NCBI GenBank assembly: GCA_910578065.1
Contig: CAJTPB010000027.1
Coordinates: 218-24,359 of the forward strand
Source of the DNA: an uncultured Christensenella sp.
GTDB lineage: Bacteria; Bacillota; Clostridia; Christensenellales; Borkfalkiaceae
DNA length: 24,142 nt
Reading direction: 5' to 3'
Shown: in pieces, positions 7,998-15,700 of the stretch
Layout of the letters: each line of letters begins with the position of its first letter
Position numbering within the stretch: position 1 is the first letter of the stretch
Program-made: the position numbers and the translations under genes
Notes under the pieces: model-generated
What the model was told of the DNA's origin: nothing
The model's database searches: none
Seen by the model: the letters and a program-made list of their open reading frames with translations, nothing else

Positions 7998-9669
7998 ATA
8001 CGTTTTGTTCGATGGAATGCGCCAAATATGTGATATGGTCGGCGGCGCGTTCGAGATTGCCTACAAGATTGATAAACACGCTGGAATTTTGCGGCTGGCA
8101 CTTGCCCTCGTTCAGCCGTTCGATATGATCGGAAACCAGCCTTCTGCGGTCTTTATCGATTTCGTCTTCCAGCTTATCCGCCTCTTCCAGCTTTGCAAAG
8201 TCTTTTTCCAAAAACGCAACGGAAGAGATTGCATACAGCGCCTGGATCTTTTGATACATTTCTTCGAGGGAAGCAATCACCTCTTCCGAAAAAACGAGTT
8301 GATCGTTTTGATAGTGCGCAGTATATTTGGTAACGTTATCCGCAAGTTCGCCCACGCGGACGATATCGTTTAACACGTAATGGAGGGAAGAAATGGTCTT
8401 TTCTTCTTCCATCACCAACGAACAGGCGGAAAGCTTTACAAGGTAGGCGATCATATTTCGATTCACCTGCGAAAGTTCGGCATTGCGCTGCAAAATCCGT
8501 TCTTTGACCGAAGTATCCTTTTTTAAAAACGCGTGGAAAGCGATATCGAGCGTATCCATCGCATATGCGTACATTTTGCCCGTTTCGCCGTAAATATGAC
8601 CGAGCGCGACGGAAGGCGAACGAAGCAGACGTTCGTCTAAATCGACAACGTATTCCCGCGCCGGTTCTTCCGCTTCGGAAGATTGCTTTTTGTCGGGTAC
8701 GAGCAAATTGCTCAGCTTTACGAACACGTTGATAAAGGGCAGGAACAACAGCGTACATATAAGGTTAAAAAAGGTGTGGAACATTGCGATCTGCGTTTCG
8801 GGATGCCCCGGGAACATACGCACAAGAACGGTTTCGCCGAAACCGCGCCAACTTAGCAGGAATACGGTAAAAATAACGGCGCCGAACAGGTTGAATAAAA
8901 AGTGAATGACTGCCGCGCGCTTTGCATTCGGCGAGGCGCCAAGCGAAGAAAGCAGCGCCGTAACGCACGTTCCGATATTGGAACCGATAACGATATAATA
9001 CACGGCATTGCCCGCTCCCCCGCCGATCACAAGCCCCGCGCTCGCCATGGTAATGACGATTGCCGTTACCGCGGAAGAAGACTGCACCAGCGCCGTTACC
9101 GCTACGCCGATCAAAAGCAGTAAGAAAGGATTGCTGATTTTGGAAAACGCGCCCGAAACGATTCCGTACAATTCGGGATCGCTAAAATCCATCGCTTCGG
9201 ACATAAAGGTAAGTCCTACAAAGATAAGCCCCAAACCCGAAAGCGCATGTCCTATCGATTTCACCTTTTCTTTATGGGAAAACATTCCCATAAATACGCC
9301 GATCGCCGTAAGCGATAAAGCGAATGTAGTGATATCGAAGCTGTTCAGCGATACGACCCATGCGGTAATCGTTGTGCCGACGTTCGCCCCCATAATAATC
9401 GCAGTGCTCTGAAACAGCGTCATAATGCCCGCGTTTACAAGCCCTACCACCATAATCGTCGTTAAAGAAGAACTCTGCGCAATCATAGTGACTGCCGCGC
9501 CGATTCCTACGCCCGCAACCCTGCTCTTGGACGTTTTGTTTAACATACTGTATAGCTTTCCGTGCGCTAATTTTGTCATATTCTCGGAAAGCCCGTTCAT
9601 TCCCAAAAGGAACGCCCCCAATCCTCCGAGTATTTTCATTGCGATTTCCACGTAATCCATTACACCCAT
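7996..9669 (-). CDS. Na/Pi-cotransporter family protein with C-terminal PhoU-like domain
   Basis: A 557-residue membrane protein. The first ~310 residues contain two inverted membrane repeats of the Na/Pi-cotransporter II family, each with a QSSS motif (IAQSSSLTTIMVVGL and LVQSSSAVTAIVIT) and a Gly-Asn core (MGANVGTTITAW and IGSNIGTCVTALL). The C-terminal ~210 residues are soluble, helical and PhoU-like, ending with NLERAADHITYLAHSIE. It is predicted to take up phosphate with sodium, with the PhoU-like part as a cytosolic regulator; related proteins exist whose transport activity is untested. I placed the start at ATG 9669 because GAGGGA lies six bases upstream; ATG 9660 is possible but badly spaced, and an upstream start at 9708 would overlap the promoter. 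Single-gene unit with its own promoter and terminator. Confidence 0.9.
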   Translation of the reverse strand: MGVMDYVEIAMKILGGLGAFLLGMNGLSENMTKLAHGKLYSMLNKTSKSRVAGVGIGAAVTMIAQSSSLTTIMVVGLVNAGIMTLFQSTAIIMGANVGTTITAWVVSLNSFDITTFALSLTAIGVFMGMFSHKEKVKSIGHALSGLGLIFVGLTFMSEAMDFSDPELYGIVSGAFSKISNPFLLLLIGVAVTALVQSSSAVTAIVITMASAGLVIGGGAGNAVYYIVIGSNIGTCVTALLSSLGASPNAKRAAVIHFLFNLFGAVIFTVFLLSWRGFGETVLVRMFPGHPETQIAMFHTFFNLICTLLFLPFINVFVKLSNLLVPDKKQSSEAEEPAREYVVDLDERLLRSPSVALGHIYGETGKMYAYAMDTLDIAFHAFLKKDTSVKERILQRNAELSQVNRNMIAYLVKLSACSLVMEEEKTISSLHYVLNDIVRVGELADNVTKYTAHYQNDQLVFSEEVIASLEEMYQKIQALYAISSVAFLEKDFAKLEEADKLEDEIDKDRRRLVSDHIERLNEGKCQPQNSSVFINLVGNLERAADHITYLAHSIEQNV

Positions 9670-9710
9670 ACGGTTCCCTCTCTCTGCGTGCACTATTATA
9701 CTTTGCAATT

Positions 9711-9740
9711 ATTATAACAATTTTTTTATGCTTTTGTCAC
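9711..9740 (-). promoter_or_regulatory. Promoter of the Na/Pi cotransporter gene
   Basis: Minus strand GTGACA (9740-9735), 18-base spacer, TATAAT (9716-9711). A further TATAAT lies about 20 bases downstream. The gap up to the tRNA contains this leftward promoter, two rightward promoters and no credible gene. Confidence 0.7.
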
Positions 9741-9775
9741 CTATTTGAAATATATTTATCAAAAATTTCTTTTTA

Positions 9776-9804
9776 CGGACAGAGCGGTTATTCCATATTA
9801 TAAT
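9776..9804 (+). promoter_or_regulatory. Possible additional rightward promoter upstream of the tRNA
   Basis: CGGACA (9776-9781), 17-base spacer, TATAAT (9799-9804). It would start a transcript about 100 bases before the tRNA. That leader contains a short stem (GTACGC/GCGTAC) but no terminator, so it may be a second tRNA promoter with a long 5' leader. Confidence 0.35.
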
Positions 9805-9873
9805 ACGGCGTACGCATCGTTTGCGGCGCGTACTGTTTGGGAAAATCTTAACCCGAAAAGAAAGCAAAAACGC

Positions 9874-9902
9874 TTGCAAAACTGCGCGCGGTTTGATATA
9901 AT
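9874..9902 (+). promoter_or_regulatory. Promoter of tRNA-Pro
   Basis: TTGCAA (9874-9879), 17-base spacer, TATAAT (9897-9902), giving a start a few bases before the tRNA 5' end. Confidence 0.8.
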
Positions 9903-9914
9903 ATAACACGCAAT

Positions 9915-9991
9915 CGAGGCGTAGCGCAGTTTGGTAGCGCGCTTGGTTCGGGACCAAGAGGTCGCGTGTTCGAATCCCGTCGCCTCGACCA
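9915..9991 (+). tRNA. tRNA-Pro(CGG)
   Basis: A complete 77-base cloverleaf with encoded CCA. Acceptor arms CGAGGCG/CGCCTCG, D-arm GCGC/GCGC with GG in the loop, anticodon stem CTTGG/CCAAG around TTCGGGA, giving anticodon CGG (reads CCG, proline). The T-loop TTCGAAT is standard, but the T-stem pairs GCGTG with CCCGT, leaving a T·C mismatch at the 52-62 pair and a G·U at 49-65. It is the only RNA gene of this type in the window and the only clear rightward gene besides the XRE regulator. Confidence 0.95.
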
Positions 9992-9996
9992 ACAAG

Positions 9997-10034
9997 AAAG
10001 CAAACAAGACAGCGTAAGCTGTCTTGTTTGCTTT
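9997..10034 (+). terminator. Long-stem terminator of the tRNA transcript
   Basis: A 17-bp perfect stem with a GTAA loop beginning five bases after the CCA end; the 3' arm ends in CTTT and is followed by TCTTAATTT. The U tract is interrupted, but stem length and position support termination. Confidence 0.75.
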
Positions 10035-10106
10035 TCTTAATTTAAAATGCCGTTATATGCAACTGAAAAATCCGGCAGATGATCTTCTGGCACATTTATT
10101 TTTCGT

Positions 10107-10135
10107 AAAAAAGACGGCGCACGCCGTCTTTTTTT
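10107..10135. terminator. Bidirectional terminator between tRNA-Pro and trpB
   Basis: Stem GACGGC-GCAC-GCCGTC flanked by A's on the left and T's on the right, so it has a U tract in both directions. For the minus strand it closes the trpB transcript after the 3' repeats; for the plus strand it backs up the tRNA terminator. Confidence 0.85.
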
Positions 10136-10142
10136 AATATGG

Positions 10143-10349
10143 TTTGCAGAACATTTGATATGGTTGCAAATCCACTTTGCGAATCTGATCTTGCCGCGCC
10201 GCCGTCATTCGATATGCGCGTTTATAAAACATTTACAATCGCTTTAAATCCCCTTTGTAAATCTAATACTGCCATACCGCCATTATTCGAACTGTGCGTT
10301 TGCGGAACATTTCGGAATGGTCGCAAACCCCTTTTGTAAATCTGCTTCC
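10143..10349 (-). repeat. Degenerate 78-bp tandem repeats covering the trpB 3' end and 3' UTR
   Basis: The motif AACATTT recurs on the plus strand at 10150, 10228 and 10306, exactly 78 bases apart, each followed about 33 bases later by an (A/G)AATCT element. Units 10143-10220 and 10221-10298 match at about 54 of 78 positions. Read on the minus strand, the first unit is the last 22 trpB codons plus stop (ADLQKGFATIP), and the next two, past the stop, read DLQRGFKAIVNVL and DSQSGFATISNVLQT in shifted frames. These are either decayed duplications of the gene end or members of a dispersed repeat. They occupy the 3' UTR up to the terminator. Confidence 0.8.
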
Positions 10350-11671
10350 GTCGGAATATAGTCGGTCATCGCACCGTCGTTATACTGCTTATAAGCGGCA
10401 AGATCGAAATATCCCGTGCCCGTAAGACCGAACAAAATCTTTTTCTTTGTTCCTTCCGCTTTGCATTTTAACGCCTCGTCCATCGCAACGCGAATCGCAT
10501 GCGCGGATTCGGGCGCGGGCAGTATCCCCTCGCACTTGGCAAACGCAAGCGCCGCCTCGAACACCTTGTTCTGTTCGATCGCCACCGCGCGGATATACCC
10601 GTCGTGACAGAGCTGCGAAACAATGGGGCTCATGCCGTGGTAGCGCAAACCGCCCGCATGGTTGGGCGAAGGCATAAACCCGCAGCCGAGGGTGTACATT
10701 TTTGCAAGCGGGGTCGTCTTTGCCGAATCGCAAAAATCGTAAGCGAACTTGCCGCGCGTAACCGAAGGGCAGCTTGCAGGCTCTACGCCGATAAACCGGA
10801 TATCGTTTTTGCCGTCTATCCGATCCCCCATGTACGGACCGATCAGCCCGCCGAAGTTAGAACCTCCCCCCATGCAACCGATCACGATATCGGGCGTAAC
10901 GCCGTATTTTTCGAGCGCGGTTTTCGCTTCCAACCCGATGACCGATTGATGCAAAATTACGTGATCGAGCACCGACCCCAGCACGTAACGGCAGGAATCG
11001 GAAGCAAGCGCTTTTTCCACCGCCTCTGCGATTGCGCAGCCCAGCGAGCCGCCCGTTTGGGGAAACTCTTTTAAAATCTTTCTGCCCGCCGCCGTGGTGT
11101 TCGAAGGGGAAGGGATCACGTTTGCGCCGTACGTGCGGATCACCTCTTTGCGGTAAGGCTTTTGCTCGGACGAAACTTTTACCATAAACACGTCTAAATT
11201 CAAGCCGAAAAACGCGCACGCCATTGCAAGCGCGGTTCCCCACTGCCCCGCGCCCGTTTCCGTTGTAACCGATTTCAACCCCTGCTTTTTCGCATAGTAC
11301 GCCTGCGCCGCCGCAGAATTTAGTTTATGCGAACCGGAAGTGTTGTTGCCCTCGAATTTATAATAAATTTCCGCAGGCGTATCGAGCATGCGCTCCAAAA
11401 AATACGCGCGCACCAAGGGCGAGGGGCGAAATGTTTTATAAAAATTACGGATATCCGCGGGAATTTCTATCCATTCGTCCTTTTCGTTTAATTCCTGATC
11501 GATGCACTCGTCGCAAAAAACAGGCTGTAAATCCGCTTTGGTGCAGGGCTGCATGGTTGCGGGATTCAAAAAAGGCGGGTGCTGCGTTTTCATGCGCGCC
11601 TTTACGTTATACCAATATTTCGGCATTTCCTCTTCGGAAAGATAAATTTTGTAGGGAATGGTACTGTTCAT
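10283..11671 (-). CDS. trpB: TrpB2-type tryptophan synthase beta chain (TrpB-like PLP enzyme)
   Basis: A 462-residue cytosolic PLP enzyme that condenses indole with serine (or phosphoserine) to tryptophan. The PLP lysine is in EGNNTSGSHKLNSA (K116), the substrate loop is TETGAGQWG, and the phosphate clamp is GCMGGGSNFGG. The ~80-residue N-terminal extension before RPSPLVRAYFLE and the length point to the TrpB2 (TrpEb_2) group rather than the TrpA-partnered TrpB1; no trpA or other trp gene is adjacent. ATG 11671 is preceded by GGAGG eight bases upstream; an in-frame extension to 11758 would run through the leader terminator and is rejected. The gene is preceded by a Trp-specific T-box, supporting a role in tryptophan supply, perhaps from salvaged indole. 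Its 3' end lies inside a 78-bp repeat. Confidence 0.93.
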   Translation of the reverse strand: MNSTIPYKIYLSEEEMPKYWYNVKARMKTQHPPFLNPATMQPCTKADLQPVFCDECIDQELNEKDEWIEIPADIRNFYKTFRPSPLVRAYFLERMLDTPAEIYYKFEGNNTSGSHKLNSAAAQAYYAKKQGLKSVTTETGAGQWGTALAMACAFFGLNLDVFMVKVSSEQKPYRKEVIRTYGANVIPSPSNTTAAGRKILKEFPQTGGSLGCAIAEAVEKALASDSCRYVLGSVLDHVILHQSVIGLEAKTALEKYGVTPDIVIGCMGGGSNFGGLIGPYMGDRIDGKNDIRFIGVEPASCPSVTRGKFAYDFCDSAKTTPLAKMYTLGCGFMPSPNHAGGLRYHGMSPIVSQLCHDGYIRAVAIEQNKVFEAALAFAKCEGILPAPESAHAIRVAMDEALKCKAEGTKKKILFGLTGTGYFDLAAYKQYNDGAMTDYIPTEADLQKGFATIPKCSANAQFE

Positions 11672-11698
11672 GCTTGTAACCTCCGTTAAATTTATGAC

Positions 11699-11742
11699 AA
11701 AAAACACGGAACTTATTCGCTTGGGACGAATAAACTCCGTGT
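11699..11742 (-). terminator. T-box regulated terminator before trpB
   Basis: Minus strand 16-bp stem (11742-11727 pairing with 11719-11704, including two G·U pairs), seven-base loop, then TTTTTT. The left arm overlaps the T-box antiterminator sequence, so the two folds are mutually exclusive. Confidence 0.9.
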
Positions 11743-11957
11743 TGCCACCCAAATTCACAATAAAAACATTGCCTCTTGCCGGGCACGCCGCGCCCTCTTT
11801 CTGTAACGGGAAAGCTCCGTCGCACGCTACTCAGCCGCAAACCGTTCGCATGCGCCCTCGGTAATCCATTCGCGCGAAGCGGAATGCTTCCTTTGCACCG
11901 TTCGGAAACTCTCTTAAAATCCGCTTATTTCCCGCTACTACTTTACCTCTTCGGTTT
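11699..11957 (-). ncRNA. Tryptophan T-box riboswitch (leader of trpB)
   Basis: This fills most of the gap between trpB and the 86-aa gene. On the minus strand the leader shows, in order, a GTAGTAG element, the Stem I AGAGAG bulge, the GGTGCAA apical segment, a specifier GAA-TGG-A with UGG (Trp) at 11868-11866, and the conserved T-box GGGTGGCAACACGG around 11750-11737. The bulge TGGC (11747-11744) can pair with a GCCA tRNA end; tRNA-Trp normally has a G discriminator, so both recognition sites agree on Trp. Uncharged tRNA-Trp should stabilise the antiterminator and switch trpB on. Confidence 0.93.
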
Positions 11958-11963
11958 TTATGT

Positions 11964-11992
11964 ATTATAATATACATTTATACATAAGTCAA
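11964..11992 (-). promoter_or_regulatory. Sigma-A promoter of the T-box/trpB unit
   Basis: Minus strand TTGACT (11992-11987), 17-base spacer, TATAAT (11969-11964). The start is predicted near 11957. It lies about 46 bases past the stop of the 86-aa gene, with no terminator visible between them. Confidence 0.88.
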
Positions 11993-12038
11993 GCGTTTGT
12001 AATGAATTTTTTTGTAAATTTTACGGATTTATACAAAG

Positions 12039-12299
12039 TTATAAAATTTCCGCGTCGATTTTTACCATAACTTCGTCTTCTACGCCCGCAGGGATAAGCG
12101 CATAAATTAAATTGCCCAAGCCGAGCGTAAACCAAAACGTTAACAGAAATACAAGCCCGTGTTTGGTGTGCTTCCCCTTTTTGATCAACAGCGCGTTGTC
12201 TTCCCCGCGCGAGGTTACGGTGTAACCCGTAGTCACAAAATCGTCTACCACCCGCTCGAACTCGCGCCTGTCTTTACATCTTCTAATACGGTTTGCCAT
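12039..12299 (-). CDS. Small membrane protein of unknown function (86 aa)
   Basis: I do not recognise a named family with confidence. The first ~45 residues are charged and soluble (MANRIRRCKDRREFERVVDD, then GYTVTSRGEDNALLIKKGK). One hydrophobic segment follows at about 48-70 (FLLTFWFTLGLGNLIYALI), then a short acidic tail. The pattern, a small alpha/beta domain followed by one or two membrane turns with GLGNLIYAL, recalls small uncharacterised Firmicute membrane proteins. ATG 12299 is preceded by GGAGG eight bases upstream and a strong promoter (TTGACA-17-TATGCT). It is divergent from an XRE regulator, with two matching inverted repeats in between, so it is probably that regulator's target. 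Confidence 0.8.
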   Translation of the reverse strand: MANRIRRCKDRREFERVVDDFVTTGYTVTSRGEDNALLIKKGKHTKHGLVFLLTFWFTLGLGNLIYALIPAGVEDEVMVKIDAEIL

Positions 12300-12326
12300 T
12301 GTTTCTTCCTCCGATAAAAGTATTAT

Positions 12327-12344
12327 TGCACCTATATGAGTGCA
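12327..12344. promoter_or_regulatory. Operator-like site 1, TGCAC-N8-GTGCA
   Basis: Perfect five-base arms separated by eight bases. It overlaps the predicted start region of the leftward 86-aa gene and the -35 region of the rightward XRE gene. A second site with the same arms and spacing lies 58 bp away (centre to centre). Confidence 0.65.
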
Positions 12345-12349
12345 TAAAC

Positions 12350-12378
12350 AGCATACACGTTTCGTATAATAATGTCAA
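12350..12378 (-). promoter_or_regulatory. Promoter of the 86-aa membrane protein gene
   Basis: Minus strand TTGACA (12378-12373), 17-base spacer, TATGCT (12355-12350). A perfect -35 and a four-of-six -10. Confidence 0.75.
12365..12370 (+). promoter_or_regulatory. -10 element of the XRE regulator gene
   Basis: TATAAT, with no good -35 (GCATAA at 17 bases). It lies inside the spacer of the leftward promoter, so the two promoters overlap back to back. It is flanked by the two TGCAC-N8-GTGCA sites, which suggests control by the regulator itself. Confidence 0.55.
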
Positions 12379-12382
12379 CTGA

Positions 12383-12404
12383 TTTGCACCGAAACAAGTG
12401 CAAA
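12383..12404. promoter_or_regulatory. Operator-like site 2, TTTGCAC-N8-GTGCAAA
   Basis: Perfect seven-base arms around an eight-base spacer, sharing the TGCAC-N8-GTGCA core with site 1. It lies just downstream of the XRE gene's -10 and upstream of the leftward promoter's -35, about 17 bases before the XRE start codon. Confidence 0.7.
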
Positions 12405-12420
12405 AGAAAAGGAAAAAATT

Positions 12421-12660
12421 ATGAACGGAACGATCGAAAAGGCAATCGGGCAAAATATCAGACGGCTGCGGGAACGCGCGGGCGTTACGCAAGATTATTT
12501 GGCAACCAAATTGCAGTTGAACGGATGCGACATTACAAGAAGCGCGGTTGCAAAAATCGAAGTGGGGCAGCGGCATGTTTACCCCGACGAAATTATGTTG
12601 ATTAAACAGATTTTAAACGTTACCTACGAAGAAATATTTTCGCTTGATCGAACGGTATGA
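12421..12660 (+). CDS. XRE-family HTH transcriptional regulator (79 aa)
   Basis: A small, single-domain DNA-binding protein. The helix-turn-helix covers about residues 9-70: IGQNIRRLRERAGVTQDYLA, with VTQDYLATKL as the first helix of the motif and ITRSAVAKIEVGQR as the recognition helix region, then the hydrophobic LIKQILNVTYEEIF. There is no extra sensing domain, as is usual for small XRE/HTH_3 repressors. ATG 12421 has AAGGA about eight bases upstream. It is divergent from the 86-aa membrane protein gene; the shared gap holds overlapping promoters and two inverted repeats, suggesting it represses itself and its neighbour. It ends directly at a strong terminator shared with the next minus-strand gene. 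Confidence 0.9.
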   Translation: MNGTIEKAIGQNIRRLRERAGVTQDYLATKLQLNGCDITRSAVAKIEVGQRHVYPDEIMLIKQILNVTYEEIFSLDRTV

Positions 12661-12698
12661 AAAACGCTTTCGGGCTGAATGCCCGAAAGCGTTTTTTT
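12661..12698. terminator. Strong bidirectional terminator between the XRE and transglutaminase-like genes
   Basis: A 15-bp perfect stem (12661-12675 with 12681-12695), five-base loop, and T runs at both ends when read in either direction. It begins at the base after the XRE stop codon and lies six bases past the stop of the convergent minus-strand gene. Confidence 0.92.
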
Positions 12699-12703
12699 AT
12701 CGG

Positions 12704-15700
12704 TTATTTCTTTTTTGCGCCGTCCGTCGGCTTTTTCGCCCCCGCGCTTTTACTTGCGGATTCCGCAGGTTTTTTCGCGCTTGCGGGTTTGCCTTCCGCG
12801 CTCTTTTTTACCTCGGCGCTTTTCTCTGCGTTCTGACGGGATTTTTGCGTTTCCGCAGGCTTTTTTGCCTTATACGAAGGCGTTTGTTCTGTGGTACGGC
12901 TGCTTGTTCCGCTTGCCGTCTTTTTAACCGCGCCGCCCTTTTGCGCAGAACCGCTCGATTTTTTCTTAATGCCGCTCTTTTTTGCAGCCTGCCCGCCGTC
13001 CGCGCCGACGGTCGCTTCCGCCGTTTTTGCGCCGCGCTTTTTTAACACAACAATGCAGACCGCCGCGCCCGCCGCCGCAACCACGACTGCGGAAACGCAT
13101 CCGATCACGATCGCCGTCGTATTGCTCGATGCGGGAGATCCCGCAAAGCTGTTTAAAATTTCCTCTTTGGTTACCACAATGCGGTCGGGGTGTTTAATTT
13201 CTACCCCTTTCGCGCGATAACTTTCCGCCGACTTCGCAGTAACAAACGTCGCTTCCAACGTGTTCCCTTCCGCCAATTCCGATTTGCTTAACGTAATTGT
13301 ACCGTTTTGGTAGCGATCTGCGCCGAGCGCCTTCCCGTTCAGCATGATCGCGCCCACTTCGTATCCCTCGTCGGCGTTGATCGTATAGGTGATAGAATCG
13401 CCCGTAACTTCCGCTATGCCGCTCTTACCGTTTTCCGTACAAAGGCTGCCGCCCTTGCCTATCACGCTTGCGTAAATGTTTTTCGCCGCGCTTTCCGCAA
13501 CAGCCGATTTCTTCACTTGCACGAGCGCGAACGGGCTAAAACTTTTTACCTGCGCGATAATACCGAATTCGGTGATAATCACGGGCACTTCGGTTACCCC
13601 TGTGATATTGCCCTTGTCGTCGTGCTCGTAATGGTAAATTTTAAACGTCGTTCCCGCGTCGTCCGGGCTGAATCCTTCGGGGAATCCGAACGCCACTTGC
13701 ATGTAGCTTCCATTGGGAACTTTTTGAACGACGCCGCAAATTTGCAAACTGATTTCGTAAGTCGCCGTTGTAACAATGTCGCTTTCGTCCAAGCCCGTAC
13801 CGCTCTGCAATACGTCTTTCATTTCTTCCGATTTCGCGTTTCCCGGCTTATCTGCTACCAACAGCAACTGACTTCTTTGATCCTTTGCGTAGTAATTTCC
13901 GTCTGCGTCTTGGAAATTGTTTACCGAAAGATCGGTCGCATCCAACATTTTCGGCTCGCCGAACACGTTCATGTACAGTCTGCCGTCGTTGAAGATTTTA
14001 CTGCAAACTACGCTCTTTCCCTTAAAGGTAAAGGTTACCGCCTCGGGAATTTTACTGCTGCGCTCACCGATCAAATTAGTGGGCGTAAACGAATACACCG
14101 CAAGGTTGTGAATGTACATTTGGCTGGGTTTAAAGGTAAACGTGATCGTTCTGTCGCCGTCCCAAACAAAGTCGGAAACTTCCACATTTTCGTTTACGGT
14201 ATCGTTTCCGCGGGAAGTTGTGATGTTCAGCTTTACGTCCTCTTTATGCTTGCCTTCCATTAAAACCAACTTGTCGCTGTATACAAACTTCATGGTATAC
14301 GTCTTTTTAACGTCTTGCGAACCGGTATTGGAAGGCGTTACGCCTGTTGCGGCAGGAGCGGGTATGTACGAACCGAACCCTTCGTTCTGATAGGGCGAAC
14401 TGATCCCGCCGATTTGGTCGGGCGTCAGTTTTTCCTGCGAATACTCACAGCAAAACAATTCGCCGGTAACGGGATCGAAACTGGGATATCCGTTTATGTA
14501 ATGCGGTTCGTCCGGCGCATGATCGATTAAGGCAAATTGAATGTATTCGATATTGGGCGCAATGTAAAATAGCGTTTTATCTTCGTACTCGCAATTTACA
14601 AAACCGCTTGCCAATTTGGAGTAAGCAGTAACTTCCCCCCACTTGCCCCAAGCGATATTACCGTCTTTCCCCGCATCGCCGAGGCGGAAAGCAAGATAGG
14701 TGCCCCGATTGGCAAGCTGCGAAGCCCCCATTCCGTCGTATATTACGGTAAGAACCAGTTGTTTACCGTATCCTTCGTCGGACCGATACTCACCTTTGAT
14801 TTCCATACCGTTGGCGTCGGTATCCTTTCCGTAATCGTAAGGCTTTAAGGCGGGATATTTTAATTCGTACCCCGAAGAAGAAACAACGTTGTCTTCTACG
14901 TGGTCGCGTTCCAACGTGTTTTCCCCTACGAGCAGCCACCCGTTGGGATGATTCGCTGTATCGTTCCAAGTAACGTCTACGCCGTACCACATGCCGTCGA
15001 GTTTAACGGCATTCCACATATGCGCGTTTAACGCCGACGTAGCGCTTGAACGGCTGTATCCCTGCACGCAAACGCAGGGAATTTCAAGCCGATCCATAAC
15101 CGCTTTAAAGCCCTTTGCATAACCGCCGCAAATCGCCTTTCCGTTAACGAGCGCGCCGTACGACGTATCGATATAATCCGCTTCGGGAAGAAAGCCCGCC
15201 TCGCCGTCTTCTATTACAGGGCAAAAACTGTACTCGGTATGATCGATCATATAGCGGTTTACGTATTCGATCTGCTCTTTTACGCCGCCCGCGGCTTTTG
15301 CGCCTTTCACGATGGTTGAAAGTACGTTTTCGTACTCGACGATCGCTTGATCGATTTTTGCTTCCGAATCGAGATAGCCGATATAAAGGGAATCCGTTCG
15401 GCTGGTATCGAGATAGGCGACGTAGTTCCCGTTTTGCACGCCCGCGCTTACCGAAACGCCGAAAATATCTGCGTAAAACAAATCGGGATGATCCATTAAA
15501 TAGGAATCGCGCGCCGCGCCGTATGCAATGGGAAGCGTCGCGCTGCCGTTTTCCACATAGTTTTCTACGTCCGTGCCGACGACCACATTATTTTCGACCA
15601 AGTTATAATCAACTTCGTTTTTCTTGAAAGCGCCCTCTTTTTCAAGCGTTTCAAACGTTTTGTAAAATCTTTCCGCCCGCGGATTTGCGAACAGGTTGTT

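Noticed and set aside
12001..12038. Terminator after the 86-aa membrane protein gene
   Set aside because: The short symmetrical GTAAA/TTTAC element is only five base pairs and is followed by A residues, not T, in the direction of transcription.
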